A stretch of 32,722 bases of DNA from Dehalococcoidia bacterium (GCA_020351185.1 CP070729.1:1141051-1173772), one strand, 5' to 3'. Shown: positions 7,640 through 15,650, counted from the stretch's first letter. Numbers and translations: made by a program. Notes: generated by a model not told the origin, from the sequence alone.

Positions 7640-7678
7640 AAGACATCGGCTTATTTTCAACCGATGTCTTATATTTTT
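7640..7678 (+). terminator. Terminator-like hairpin in the leader of the SWIM gene
   Basis: Perfect 10-base arms AAGACATCGG (7640-7649) and CCGATGTCTT (7661-7670) with an 11-base loop, followed by ATATTTTT. It looks like an intrinsic terminator but ends directly before an AAGGAGGT ribosome binding site (7679-7686). It may be an attenuator, or a stabilising 5' hairpin. The dtd gene is read away from it, so it does not end any annotated upstream gene. Confidence 0.55.
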
Positions 7679-7692
7679 AAGGAGGTAGGCTA

Positions 7693-7956
7693 ATGCAGTC
7701 AAGTCTAATCGGTAAGATTGAAAAAGCAAAACGTTATGCTCAAGAGACGGAACGCATTACCTTTTACGAGTTTTCAGCCAGCATCCGTGGTGATAACGAC
7801 AGCCACGTTACCGGATATAAGGACAGTAAATGGAACTGCACCTGTGACTTCTTTTCGCACTGGGGGTTATGCAGTCACACCATGACAATGGAAAAGGTAT
7901 TGGGCGGAATGCTACCAATGAAAGCTCTTACTACCAAATTCGAAAACGGCGATTGA
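7693..7956 (+). CDS. Small SWIM-type zinc-finger protein
   Basis: An 87-aa protein. The SWIM zinc motif CxCx(n)CxH is formed by C49, C51, C60 and H62 in WNCTCDFFSHWGLCSH. SWIM fingers bind DNA or protein partners and occur in SWI2/SNF2 ATPases, MuDR-type transposases and small free-standing proteins. Here there is no catalytic domain: residues 1-48 form a short helix and what look like beta strands, and a helix follows the finger. The ribosome binding site AAGGAGGT is one of the best in the window, with 7 bases from GGAGG to ATG, so it is probably well translated. Neighbours give no clear functional link; the specific role is unknown. Confidence 0.8.
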   Translation: MQSSLIGKIEKAKRYAQETERITFYEFSASIRGDNDSHVTGYKDSKWNCTCDFFSHWGLCSHTMTMEKVLGGMLPMKALTTKFENGD

Positions 7957-7970
7957 ATTAGTCATTATCC

Positions 7971-9329
7971 TTAATCCGCACTTAAATACTCAATAGCTTC
8001 ACCAGCAACAAAAAGGGAGCCAGTAATACATATTATATCCCTTTCTCCAGCCTCTGATAATGCCAGTGATATGGCTTCTGGTACTGAATCAGTGACATTG
8101 GCTTCGAACCCGTACTTCCCAAATTCAGCCGCGATAGAATTTGGCGCCATAGCTCTCGGATGCTGCGAGCGAGTGGCTATTACCCTATTAAAAAGCAAGA
8201 ATAACTCGGAAACAATACTAGCAATATCTTTATCAGCGGATACTCCAATAATTAATATTGCCCTGTTGAAAGGATTCTTGTCCTTTTGAAAACCGATACA
8301 GTTTCTTTTATAGCTGGCCAGTGATAATTTGAACTGGTGAATTGAGGCTTGATTGTGGGCACCGTCAATCACTACTAGTGGCTTCTGTTTAATAATCTGA
8401 AATCGCCCCGGCCAACTTACGTTTTCAAGGCCAGTTACGATGTTCTCATGGGTAATATTTGCCCCATTTTCAACCAAAACCTCAAGGGCTGCCACCGCTG
8501 CTGTTGCATTTTCCTGCTGACAGCCACCCAACAGAGGTAGAGCAATACGATATTTTTTCAGCCTACCCTTAATCTCGATCAACTGCGCATTAGATTCAAA
8601 GTCAATACCGCGCCAGAAAACATCTTTCCCAACTCGGATAAGCCTAGTTTTACTTTCGAGGCATTTCTCTTCTATTACACTTGCAGCTTCACTTGGTTGG
8701 GGGGAACTCACAACAACTGAACCATGCTTAATAATGCCCGCTTTTTCAGTAGCTATTGATATCAATGAATTTCCCAGTACGTCCAAATGATCAAAGTCGA
8801 TAGCGGTAATAACACAAATCTCTGGGTGTACGACATTGGTGGCATCCAGCCGTCCCCCTAATCCGGTCTCAATAATCTGAAAGTCAACTTGACAGTGCGA
8901 AAAATAGAGAAACGCAAGCGTTGTTAGTAATTCAAAGGTGGTGAGCCTGCCGTATTTAGCTTCCTGATTTACAAGCTCAACTATTGGTTTTATTCTATCT
9001 ACAAGATCAATGAGTACTATTTCAGAAATTAATTTACCATCAACACGGAACCTTTCTCTCAGGTCGATGAGGTGGGGTGAGGTATAAAGACCAGTTTTAT
9101 AGTCGGTTATACTGAGTACCGAGGCCATCATGGCAGCGGTACTGCCTTTGCCCTTGGTACCTGCTATATGAATAGTTCTAGCTTTAAGATGGGGATTATC
9201 AAAGTACATCAACAGCTCATGCATGCGACGCAGGTCGAAGTAGGATATATTGCGGGGCTGTTGCATTGTCTCGTAGTCTATAAAACTATATAGGTAGTCC
9301 AGTACTTTTTGATACTGAGAATCAGGCAA
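7971..9329 (-). CDS. folC: Bifunctional dihydrofolate/folylpolyglutamate synthase
   Basis: Mur-ligase family enzyme, 452 aa, that joins glutamate to dihydropteroate or extends the polyglutamate tail of folates using ATP. The P-loop GTKGKGST is at residues 57-64, TSPHLIDLRERFRVDG near 84 is the conserved omega-loop region, and IETGLGGRLDATNVV (near 152) and ITAIDFDHLDVLG are Mur-ligase signatures. VVIDGAHNQAS marks the start of the C-terminal domain. The start is TTG at 9329, with GGAG 5 bases upstream. Whether it has one or both activities cannot be judged from sequence alone. Confidence 0.95.
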   Translation of the reverse strand: MPDSQYQKVLDYLYSFIDYETMQQPRNISYFDLRRMHELLMYFDNPHLKARTIHIAGTKGKGSTAAMMASVLSITDYKTGLYTSPHLIDLRERFRVDGKLISEIVLIDLVDRIKPIVELVNQEAKYGRLTTFELLTTLAFLYFSHCQVDFQIIETGLGGRLDATNVVHPEICVITAIDFDHLDVLGNSLISIATEKAGIIKHGSVVVSSPQPSEAASVIEEKCLESKTRLIRVGKDVFWRGIDFESNAQLIEIKGRLKKYRIALPLLGGCQQENATAAVAALEVLVENGANITHENIVTGLENVSWPGRFQIIKQKPLVVIDGAHNQASIHQFKLSLASYKRNCIGFQKDKNPFNRAILIIGVSADKDIASIVSELFLLFNRVIATRSQHPRAMAPNSIAAEFGKYGFEANVTDSVPEAISLALSEAGERDIICITGSLFVAGEAIEYLSAD

Positions 9330-9390
9330 AATTACTCCTTCAAAGGACCAGAGTTCTTTTTTGATTTAACACTGCCTGTGTTTTTAAAAA

Positions 9391-9421
9391 GAAAAAAGAC
9401 TCCAGATTGCCATCAGGCGTC
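9391..9421 (-). terminator. Rho-independent terminator after the SGAS lipoprotein gene
   Basis: Read on the minus strand, a hairpin between 9421 and 9398 has eight base pairs interrupted by two mismatches (GAC-CC-GAT with ATC-GG-GTC) and a GGCA loop, followed by six T residues and further T-rich sequence. It lies 20 bases after the lipoprotein stop and before folC, separating the two transcripts. Confidence 0.65.
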
Positions 9422-9441
9422 ATTTTTAATCCTATTTATCT

Positions 9442-10218
9442 TTACTTACTGCTTATGCTGGAGGCGCCAGAGGTTTCAAGGTCGCCTAAGATAGGTTCGC
9501 CTATGTAGTAGAGGTGCGATGCGCCGGAAAGGTCGGCATTCAGGGTGCCATCCATATTTACCGTACCGTTGCTGGCACCGCTGAATGTCACATTCACATC
9601 ACTGACAGGGAAATCTTCAAGGTCTAGTACGCTGGCACCAGAGACTTCAGCATCCAGGTCATCGGCTGCGCCGAATAGGGCGACCGAGCTAGCGCCAGAT
9701 ACATCAAACTTAATGTCACCTTCAACTGTTATACTTCCACTGAGGCTACTGGCGCCTGAGATTTTACAATCGACACTGGCCGTTACCATATCGGACATCT
9801 CAAGAGAGCTGGCGCCGGAAAGTTCAATGGCAAGATTCTGGCCTAAATCGAATCCGTTCACCATACCGCTGGTAGCACCCGAAAAGTCAAGCTTGCCAAG
9901 CTCGGGCATGGTAATTTCAATCGTAGCAGTATAGGAAATATAACTATAACCCGACTTCAGCCTTATTTCAAGCGTATCGCCCGACTTGGAGATGTTTAGA
10001 TAGTCAAACAGATTATCATCCATTGTTATGTCAATGTTGAATGAAGCAGCTCGCCATACTTTGACTTCAAAGGCATTACCCACCTCTAACCGGGAAAAGT
10101 CACTGTAGTCAAACATCCTGGTCTCAAGGTCACCAGAGCCTCTTAAGGCACCGAAACAACCTGCCGCCATTAGAGCTACCATTAAAACCGCAGTCATCAA
10201 CATCACAGTCTTTTTCAT
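9442..10218 (-). CDS. Head GIN-domain (DUF2807) lipoprotein with SGAS repeats
   Basis: Secreted lipoprotein of 258 aa. I start it at the ATG at 10218, because GGGAGG is 5 bases upstream; a longer frame opens at a TTG within that site. The signal peptide starts MKKTVML and ends in the lipobox MAAGC, with Cys21 as the lipidated residue. Residues about 35-258 form a DUF2807-like beta-helix: the phrase SGA(S/T) recurs eight times (SGATSG, SGASSLE, SGASSLS, SGASSVA, SGASVLD, SGASNGT, SGASHLY, SGASSIS) at intervals of roughly 18-25 residues, one per helical turn. Family function is unknown; it is likely a surface protein. Its own terminator and divergent upstream gene show it is transcribed alone. 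Confidence 0.85.
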   Translation of the reverse strand: MKKTVMLMTAVLMVALMAAGCFGALRGSGDLETRMFDYSDFSRLEVGNAFEVKVWRAASFNIDITMDDNLFDYLNISKSGDTLEIRLKSGYSYISYTATIEITMPELGKLDFSGATSGMVNGFDLGQNLAIELSGASSLEMSDMVTASVDCKISGASSLSGSITVEGDIKFDVSGASSVALFGAADDLDAEVSGASVLDLEDFPVSDVNVTFSGASNGTVNMDGTLNADLSGASHLYYIGEPILGDLETSGASSISSK

Positions 10219-10309
10219 AATTCCTCCCAATATACGCCAATAATACTTCCGCCATAATAATTAACTGTTTTAAAGAAGTCAATACTGTAAAGAGTTGAGA
10301 CTAGACAAC

Positions 10310-10343
10310 TTGACGCCCATATACAACGGCTGATAATATCAGC
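10310..10343 (+). promoter_or_regulatory. Candidate pyrF promoter with palindrome over -10
   Basis: TTGACG at 10310-10315, an 18-base spacer and TAATAT at 10334-10339. A perfect palindrome with arms GCTGAT (10329-10334) and ATCAGC (10338-10343) around AAT covers the -10, so it could be a repressor site. It ends 15 bases before the pyrF ATG. Confidence 0.5.
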
Positions 10344-10358
10344 TGCAAAGAGACCAAA

Positions 10359-11174
10359 ATGATATTTGTTGAAAAGCTACTAAACGCCAGTAGGCAGAAC
10401 AACAGCCTTGTCTGTATCGGGCTGGATCCTGACTTGAAATTAATACCATATGGGTTAAATATCTTTGATTTCAATAAAGCCATTATTGATAGCACCAACG
10501 ATCTGGTTTGTGCCTACAAGCTCAACTTTGCTTTTTATGAAACACTCGGTGTTGAGGGTTTTGATGTCTTAAAGCGTACTGTAGATTATATTCCTAATGA
10601 TATACTAACAATAGGTGACGCTAAGCGTGGCGACATCGGGAATACGGCAAAAGCCTATGCCGACGCCATCTTCTCCAAGCTAAACTTTGACGCTACTACA
10701 GTAAATCCCTATCTGGGCTTTGATTCAATAGAGCCATTCATTCAGTATAAGGATAGAGGGGTATTTATACTATGCCGCACATCTAATCCTGGTTCGGACG
10801 ATTTTCAAAGCCTCAGTTATCAAAATGGGAGCCAGAATTCATATCTCTTCGATCTGGTAGCCACCAAAGCCAGCCGTTGGGACAAGTACGGTAACATAGG
10901 GCTAGTCATTGGTGCCACCTATCCGCAGGAACTGAATACAATCAGGGAAAGATTCCCTAGTATGCCATTTTTAATACCAGGCATCGGTGCTCAGGGGGGA
11001 GACTTAGAGAAAGTAGTCCTTTATGGAGTTGATGCTAATGGTGAAAAGGCGATTATTAACTCATCACGGCAGATAATATTTGCTTCAAAAGGGAGCGGTT
11101 TTGCCTCTGCAGCTCGCAAAGTAGCCACCGAATTGCGTGACCGGATAAATTACTACCGCAAAAAGCCAATTTAA
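10359..11174 (+). CDS. pyrF: Orotidine 5'-phosphate decarboxylase, type 2
   Basis: Last step of UMP synthesis, OMP to UMP plus CO2; soluble TIM-barrel enzyme of 271 aa. The catalytic tetrad is visible: K54 in CAYKLNFAFYE, then D87, K89 and D92 in GDAKRGDIGNTAKAYA, which is the longer motif of the type 2 (subfamily 2) enzymes found in actinobacteria, Chloroflexota and others. The phosphate-binding C-terminal region has FLIPGIGAQGGD. The ribosome binding site is weak (AAAGAGA). It is followed after 23 bases by a DUF951 gene on the same strand, with which it probably forms an operon. Confidence 0.96.
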   Translation: MIFVEKLLNASRQNNSLVCIGLDPDLKLIPYGLNIFDFNKAIIDSTNDLVCAYKLNFAFYETLGVEGFDVLKRTVDYIPNDILTIGDAKRGDIGNTAKAYADAIFSKLNFDATTVNPYLGFDSIEPFIQYKDRGVFILCRTSNPGSDDFQSLSYQNGSQNSYLFDLVATKASRWDKYGNIGLVIGATYPQELNTIRERFPSMPFLIPGIGAQGGDLEKVVLYGVDANGEKAIINSSRQIIFASKGSGFASAARKVATELRDRINYYRKKPI

Positions 11175-11197
11175 TCCTGTCGGAAAGAAAATAAATC

Positions 11198-11389
11198 ATG
11201 GTAATGGAGATCAGGCTGGATGACGTCGTCCACTTAAAAAAGAGGCACCCTTGCGGTAGTTACGAGTGGCAGGTAACCAGATTGGGTGCGGATATTGGGA
11301 TTAGGTGTTTAAAGTGCCAACGCCGTGTGTTGCTGGAAAGAAGTGTTTTAGAGCGTAAGATAAAAACATTCGTTTCCAGAGGAGCATAA
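11198..11389 (+). CDS. DUF951 family small protein
   Basis: A 63-aa basic protein matching the DUF951 pattern: DDVVHLKKRHPCGSYEWQVTRLGADIGIRCLKCQRRVLL. The HPCG and CLKC cysteines could form a small zinc site. In Firmicutes the family is usually found near ychF, parB and rpsF, and its function is not established. It may start at the first ATG (11198) or the one two codons later (11204). It is 23 bases after pyrF and ends in a convergent gap with a lipoprotein gene. Confidence 0.88.
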   Translation: MVMEIRLDDVVHLKKRHPCGSYEWQVTRLGADIGIRCLKCQRRVLLERSVLERKIKTFVSRGA

Positions 11390-11465
11390 AAACTCGTCCT
11401 ATCATACAATAAACTGTTTAGGATTTTTCTCTATAAATCAGCCGATATCAGACAAATAAAGTAGA

Positions 11466-12047
11466 CTACTCCAGATCCTCATATTTGACATTAATCGTTA
11501 TACCGGTAAGTGGTTTTATGATTGCCTGGTTTTCACCGGTGAAAATAACTGATTTATCTACATCGATTTTAAAGATAATGGTGGTTGTTTGTTCCGAATA
11601 TACGACAAACGACGCCTCGAAACTAAATGGATCATTGGGTGTTACATGCATCTTAGTATCGTTATTTAGCGTAACATCCAGTTCTTCTATAACCATAACA
11701 ATCTCGTCGTAGCTGGTGGCCGCCACATTAGCAAAAGCCAGAAAATGTTGCTGGCCAAGGTCCTGGAGAAGATCAAGGGGACTGCCAGTGACATATAGAT
11801 TTATCCATTCGCCCTGTTCACTCTCATCTTCCGGGGTAAAACCACCACTGAAAACTCTTATTTCGGTTACTCTGACTTCTACACTAGATATTTCAATTTC
11901 TTCAGAACCAGTGGTATCTCCTTCGACTATATTAGTTACTGTCAACACTTCAATAGCACCGGGTTTTAACTCAGCCGGACTACAATTTATTACTGTCAAG
12001 GATAAGATAATCATTACTGATATCAAGCAAAGAGTGATTGGCTTCAT
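11466..12047 (-). CDS. DUF4382-like lipoprotein
   Basis: Secreted lipoprotein, 193 aa. The signal peptide MKPITLCLISVM... ends in a lipobox with Cys22 (LTVINC). The mature part resembles DUF4382: a strand pair containing ISSVEVRVTEIRVFSGG, then WINLYVTGSPLDLLQDLGQQHFLAFANVAATSYDEIVMVIEELDVTLNN. The PLDLL-to-VMVIEE arrangement is what I recognise of that family, a beta-rich domain of unknown role in secreted proteins. The ATG is preceded by AGAAGGAGG. It is divergent from the mscS gene, sharing a 131-base intergenic region, and converges on the DUF951 gene. Confidence 0.8.
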   Translation of the reverse strand: MKPITLCLISVMIILSLTVINCSPAELKPGAIEVLTVTNIVEGDTTGSEEIEISSVEVRVTEIRVFSGGFTPEDESEQGEWINLYVTGSPLDLLQDLGQQHFLAFANVAATSYDEIVMVIEELDVTLNNDTKMHVTPNDPFSFEASFVVYSEQTTTIIFKIDVDKSVIFTGENQAIIKPLTGITINVKYEDLE

Positions 12048-12140
12048 ACCGTTTCCTCCTTCTGCAAATCAATTATAATACACCGATCTAAATATATAAA
12101 TACCAATATAATTGAAGTATGATTTAAAGTAATTGATTTA

Positions 12141-12149
12141 TGGTATAAT
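12141..12149 (+). promoter_or_regulatory. Extended -10 of the mscS promoter
   Basis: TGG directly before TATAAT (12144-12149) makes a TGnTATAAT extended -10, which can work without a good -35; none is obvious. It is 30 bases before the mscS ATG, with an AAGGAG ribosome binding site in between. Confidence 0.55.
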
Positions 12150-12178
12150 CCCGATAGTTCAGCTTAAGGAGATTAAAG

Positions 12179-13357
12179 ATGTGGGAGTGGTTTACTGAGA
12201 ACAGTATATGGTTTCTGAGTGTCTCCGCTATTGGCGTAACCATTCTTATTTTCATAAGGAATAGATTCAGAGATAAAATTGCTCGATTGAAACCAGAGGA
12301 AAAAAATACTAGTAGAAACCGGTCAATAAAACGCTCTTTTCTGATTCTGATAGGCATTCTGCTCTCAATCATGATAACCGCAGTGGTAGCGATCATTCTC
12401 TCAAGTGAGGGCGCCAATGCCATTATTGATGCAGAGCGCATACAGGAATGGTTGCTTACGGATGGAATTATCATTGTCTCCTATATTATAGTGGCATACT
12501 TTATCTATCGGTTGGTGAAGTTGTTTTTACCCCGGTTCGTTACCGCCTACGTAAAAGCTCAAGGTAAAGCCCGTCATTCAAAATCCTGGTTCGAGAAGAG
12601 ATCGCAAACTCTAAGCAATATGCTTACCTGGGGTTTTGGTTTTATTATAGGCATAATACTCCTGTTTATGATACTTTCCAAACTTGGTCTTGACATCACC
12701 CCCCTTCTAGCCAGTGCTGGAGTCGCTGGTATTGCCATCGGTTTTGGTGCTCAAAGTCTAATCAAGGATTTTGTTTCTGGCACCTTCATTCTGCTTGAGG
12801 ATCAATTCAATAAGGGAGATGTGGTAAGTATCGCAGGTGTAGCTGGTATTGTTGAAGAGGTAAATCTCCGACGCACGGTGCTACGTGATCTTGACGGCAT
12901 TTTACACACCATACCCAACGGTGAAATCACGACTGCTAGCAATTATACTCGGGATTGGTCTAGAGTGAAACTGGATGTTCCTGTAGCTTATGGTGAGGAT
13001 ATGGACCACGTATTCGCTGTGATAAACAGGGTTGGCAAGGAAATGGCCGAGGATAAATACTTTAAAACACTCATTAAAACACCACCTCAAGTACTTAGGA
13101 TACAAAATTTCGGTGATTCGGGTATAGATATCAGAATATTGGGTGATGTACGCCCTCAAACACAATGGGAAGTCACAGGTGAGCTACGCAAGCGGCTTAA
13201 GAAGGCCTTTGATGACGAAGGCATTGAGATACCATGGCCACACGTAAAACTGTATTTTGGTGAAAACCAGCAGGGTATTACCACTATCTGTAAAGCATGC
13301 TCTAACCCCAATCTAGTTGGCAACAAGTTCTGCTCGCATTGTGGAGCTAAGCTTTAG
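12179..13357 (+). CDS. MscS-family mechanosensitive channel with C-terminal zinc ribbon
   Basis: A 392-aa membrane channel. Four hydrophobic segments (about residues 5-25, 50-73, 98-118, 148-170) precede the pore helix DITPLLASAGVAGIAIGFGAQSLIKDFVSG, which has the Gly/Ala packing of MscS TM3, and the soluble beta domain with EDQFNKGDVVSIAGVAGIVEEVNLRRTVLRDLDG. Such channels open under osmotic downshock to release solutes. Unusually, the protein ends in a zinc ribbon, CKAC...CSHC, with C371, C374, C385 and C388. An AAGGAG ribosome binding site lies 7 bases before the ATG. It stands alone between a divergent lipoprotein gene and ilvE. Confidence 0.92.
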   Translation: MWEWFTENSIWFLSVSAIGVTILIFIRNRFRDKIARLKPEEKNTSRNRSIKRSFLILIGILLSIMITAVVAIILSSEGANAIIDAERIQEWLLTDGIIIVSYIIVAYFIYRLVKLFLPRFVTAYVKAQGKARHSKSWFEKRSQTLSNMLTWGFGFIIGIILLFMILSKLGLDITPLLASAGVAGIAIGFGAQSLIKDFVSGTFILLEDQFNKGDVVSIAGVAGIVEEVNLRRTVLRDLDGILHTIPNGEITTASNYTRDWSRVKLDVPVAYGEDMDHVFAVINRVGKEMAEDKYFKTLIKTPPQVLRIQNFGDSGIDIRILGDVRPQTQWEVTGELRKRLKKAFDDEGIEIPWPHVKLYFGENQQGITTICKACSNPNLVGNKFCSHCGAKL

Positions 13358-13448
13358 GATAAAGTGGTGATGTTAGAAGTATTGTCTATCGGTAGCAATC
13401 CACAGAAGTTAACAACATTGACAAAATAAAGCTCACAGCGCGCTAAAG

Positions 13449-13477
13449 TTGTATAAAATTTAATAACTAGCTATAAT
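13449..13477 (+). promoter_or_regulatory. Candidate sigma-70 promoter for ilvE-plsY
   Basis: TTGTAT at 13449-13454, a 17-base spacer and a perfect TATAAT at 13472-13477, 24 bases before the ilvE ATG. The leader is too short for an attenuator. Confidence 0.6.
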
Positions 13478-13501
13478 CCATTCAAAAAAGAGGGGTATAG
13501 G

Positions 13502-14419
13502 ATGCCATCATATGCCTATTTTCACAAACGTTTCGTTCCACTTACCGAAGCCAAGATAGGTGTGATGACACATGCTCTACACTATGGTACAGCTGTCTTT
13601 GAAGGGATAAGGGGCAACTGGAACAGCCAGCATCAGCAAATCTATATATTTCGCCTCAAAGAACACTACCAGCGACTGAAGGATGGCAGCCACCTGCTGA
13701 GGATGAACTTGCCTCACTCCATTGACAAGCTTTGCCGCATCACAGTCGAGCTGGTTCAGAAATGCGGCTTTAAAGAAGATATTTATATTCGCCCCTTGGT
13801 TTATAAAAGCTCAGAGGCGTTAGGAGTACGTCTCCACGACCTTGATAACGATTTCCTAGTTTTTGCCATACCTTGGGGGCGATACCTAGATATGGAAGCC
13901 TGTCGCTGTAGAATATCATCATGGCGGCGACCAGCGGACAATGTAATACCACCGCGAGCAAAAATCACAGGATTGTACGTTAATAACGCCTTCACAAAGA
14001 CGGAAGCTATGGATAGAGGCTTCGACGAGGGAATTATGTTATCTCCCCAAGGTCATGTCTCCGAAGGTAGCGGTGAGAATATCTTTCTAGTAAAAAACGG
14101 AAAGCTTATGACACCACCAGTAAATGACAGCATACTTATCGGCATAACCCGGGATACGGCCATAATGCTGGCCAAGAACGAATTAGGCATGGAGACAATC
14201 GAAAAGCCCATAGAACCGGAGGAGTTGTTCACTGCAGATGAGTGCTTCCTGACGGGTACAGCTGCACATATAACTCCCGTCGTTGAAATCGACAACCGTA
14301 AAATTGGCAACGGTAGGGTTGGTGAGGTTGCTAGCAAGCTACAAAAGCTGTACTTTGAAGTCATCAAGGGTAATAACCAGAAATATCTCAACTGGTGTAC
14401 ACCCGCCTATAAGAAGTAA
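13502..14419 (+). CDS. ilvE: Branched-chain amino acid aminotransferase
   Basis: Fold-type IV PLP enzyme, 305 aa, transferring the amino group between glutamate and the 2-oxo acids of Leu, Ile and Val. HYGTAVFEGIRG (near residue 27) and the C-terminal ECFLTGTAAHITPV are class IV signatures. The PLP Lys is K154 in PRAKITGLYVNNAF, and the cofactor Glu lies in VSEGSGENIFLV. The ATG follows an AGAGGGG site. plsY begins 23 bases after its stop, so the two are probably cotranscribed although not functionally related. D-amino acid transaminase, also class IV, is less likely given the overall IlvE-like length and motifs. Confidence 0.95.
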   Translation: MPSYAYFHKRFVPLTEAKIGVMTHALHYGTAVFEGIRGNWNSQHQQIYIFRLKEHYQRLKDGSHLLRMNLPHSIDKLCRITVELVQKCGFKEDIYIRPLVYKSSEALGVRLHDLDNDFLVFAIPWGRYLDMEACRCRISSWRRPADNVIPPRAKITGLYVNNAFTKTEAMDRGFDEGIMLSPQGHVSEGSGENIFLVKNGKLMTPPVNDSILIGITRDTAIMLAKNELGMETIEKPIEPEELFTADECFLTGTAAHITPVVEIDNRKIGNGRVGEVASKLQKLYFEVIKGNNQKYLNWCTPAYKK

Positions 14420-14442
14420 GCGATTTTAATCCGGAGGTCAAT

Positions 14443-15078
14443 ATGAACGGAGCAATTGCGATTATCGTTGGTTATCTTCTGGGTTCCATCCCTGCAGCAT
14501 TTTTAGTCACCCGTCTTGTCAAGGGCAGAGATATCCGTAACTTAGGGGGTGGCAATGTTGGTGGCTTGAATGTCTTCCGAGAGGTCGGGCTCTGGCCAGC
14601 ACTTACAGTAGGGCTAATTGACTTAAGCAAAGGGGCGGCGGCAGTGGCAATAGCAAAATGGGGGCTGAATGTTGCTGATGCTTATGTTCTACTTGCCGGG
14701 CTTGCTTCTGTCATCGGCCATAACTGGATGGTATGGTTGAAGTTCAGCGGTGGTAAAGGAATGGGAGCTACCATGGGTGCCTTGATTGTTTTACTACCCA
14801 TATACGGTTATTCACTTCAGCTAGGTATCTTTTTTGCCATAATAATTATCCCACTGGTAATTACCCGTAATGTAGCCCTATCTATGTTTTTGGGCCTTGC
14901 ATCACTGCCTATTCTTGTTTGGTTCGGCTCGCACTCGGGTTATGCAACAATTATCTCCGTAGCGTTGCTACTGATAATAGTGGTAAAGTTCTTGCCTACA
15001 GCAATTAACGCTCTAAAAAAATCCGGGGCGGGTGCTTTAGGAATCGATCGCTGGCAAAGAAACAAGAAGGTGGGCTAG
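14443..15078 (+). CDS. plsY: Acyl-phosphate:glycerol-3-phosphate acyltransferase
   Basis: Membrane enzyme, 211 aa, that makes lysophosphatidic acid from acyl-phosphate and glycerol-3-phosphate, the first step of phospholipid synthesis. About five hydrophobic segments are seen. The three conserved cytoplasmic motifs are GSIPAAFLV with GRDIRNLGGGNVGGLNV (usual form SGNIGATNV), GHNWMVWLKFSGGKGMGATMG, and a weaker third loop. The changed residues in the first motif (GGN and GLN) are worth noting but the Gly-Asn core is retained. GGAGG precedes the ATG. Its stop codon overlaps the stop of the convergent aldolase-family gene. Confidence 0.94.
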   Translation: MNGAIAIIVGYLLGSIPAAFLVTRLVKGRDIRNLGGGNVGGLNVFREVGLWPALTVGLIDLSKGAAAVAIAKWGLNVADAYVLLAGLASVIGHNWMVWLKFSGGKGMGATMGALIVLLPIYGYSLQLGIFFAIIIIPLVITRNVALSMFLGLASLPILVWFGSHSGYATIISVALLLIIVVKFLPTAINALKKSGAGALGIDRWQRNKKVG

Positions 15079-15650
15079 AGACTGGTTTTTCTTGATGGAT
15101 CTGGTTGCAGGGATTTTAGCAGGCAGTTAACCTGGCAACCCGCTTCTAGTGCCGTGGTGAAGGCATAGGCTTCTTCAAGAAGTTGCCCGATTGCAAAGCT
15201 ACCATGGCCGTGAACCATAACAATGCGATGCTCTTTGAGTGCTTGTGCAATGATATCCGCCAAGCCACCGGGTCCCACTTCCATATTCCAACCAATAACC
15301 GGAACACGACCGATTACCGGTAACCACTCATTAGTGGGAATAATCTCCATCTCGGTCAATGACAGGGCTATAGCATGAGGCGGATGGGCATGAACAATAG
15401 CCTGCGATGCTGTTTGTTGATAGATCGCTCGATGGACGGGCAGCTCAATCGAAGCTAGTGGAGTTGCACGATTATTTTTGCATATCCCAGTTTCAATTAA
15501 GTCATTTTCTTCAAGGCTATTTAGCTGGGTGCCGCGGCGGGTTATTACTATATTCTCTCCCATCCTTACGCTCAAATTACCGCTATGTGAAGATACTAGA
15601 CCTCGGTTAAAGAGATCACGCCCTACTGACTGAAACTGAGATAGTATCAT
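15075..15650 (-). CDS. Class II aldolase/adducin-family protein
   Basis: A 191-aa zinc enzyme of the L-fuculose-phosphate aldolase fold. SSHSGNLSVRMG near residue 20 is the substrate-phosphate loop. The catalytic acid is probably E69 (ASIELPVHRAIY) and the zinc ligands are H87, H89 (HAHPPHA) and H149 (HGHGSF). The family includes FucA, AraD, methylthioribulose-1-phosphate dehydratase and others, and I cannot choose between them from motifs. It lies 91 bases downstream of lexA on the same strand and may be read from the lexA promoter, although no function would link them. The 3' end overlaps plsY by 4 bases. Confidence 0.88.
   Translation of the reverse strand: MILSQFQSVGRDLFNRGLVSSHSGNLSVRMGENIVITRRGTQLNSLEENDLIETGICKNNRATPLASIELPVHRAIYQQTASQAIVHAHPPHAIALSLTEMEIIPTNEWLPVIGRVPVIGWNMEVGPGGLADIIAQALKEHRIVMVHGHGSFAIGQLLEEAYAFTTALEAGCQVNCLLKSLQPDPSRKTSL

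Noticed and set aside
10219-10230. Start of the SGAS lipoprotein gene at TTG 10230
   Set aside because: The added codons are the ribosome binding site itself (GGGAGG); the ATG at 10218 gives a normal signal peptide.
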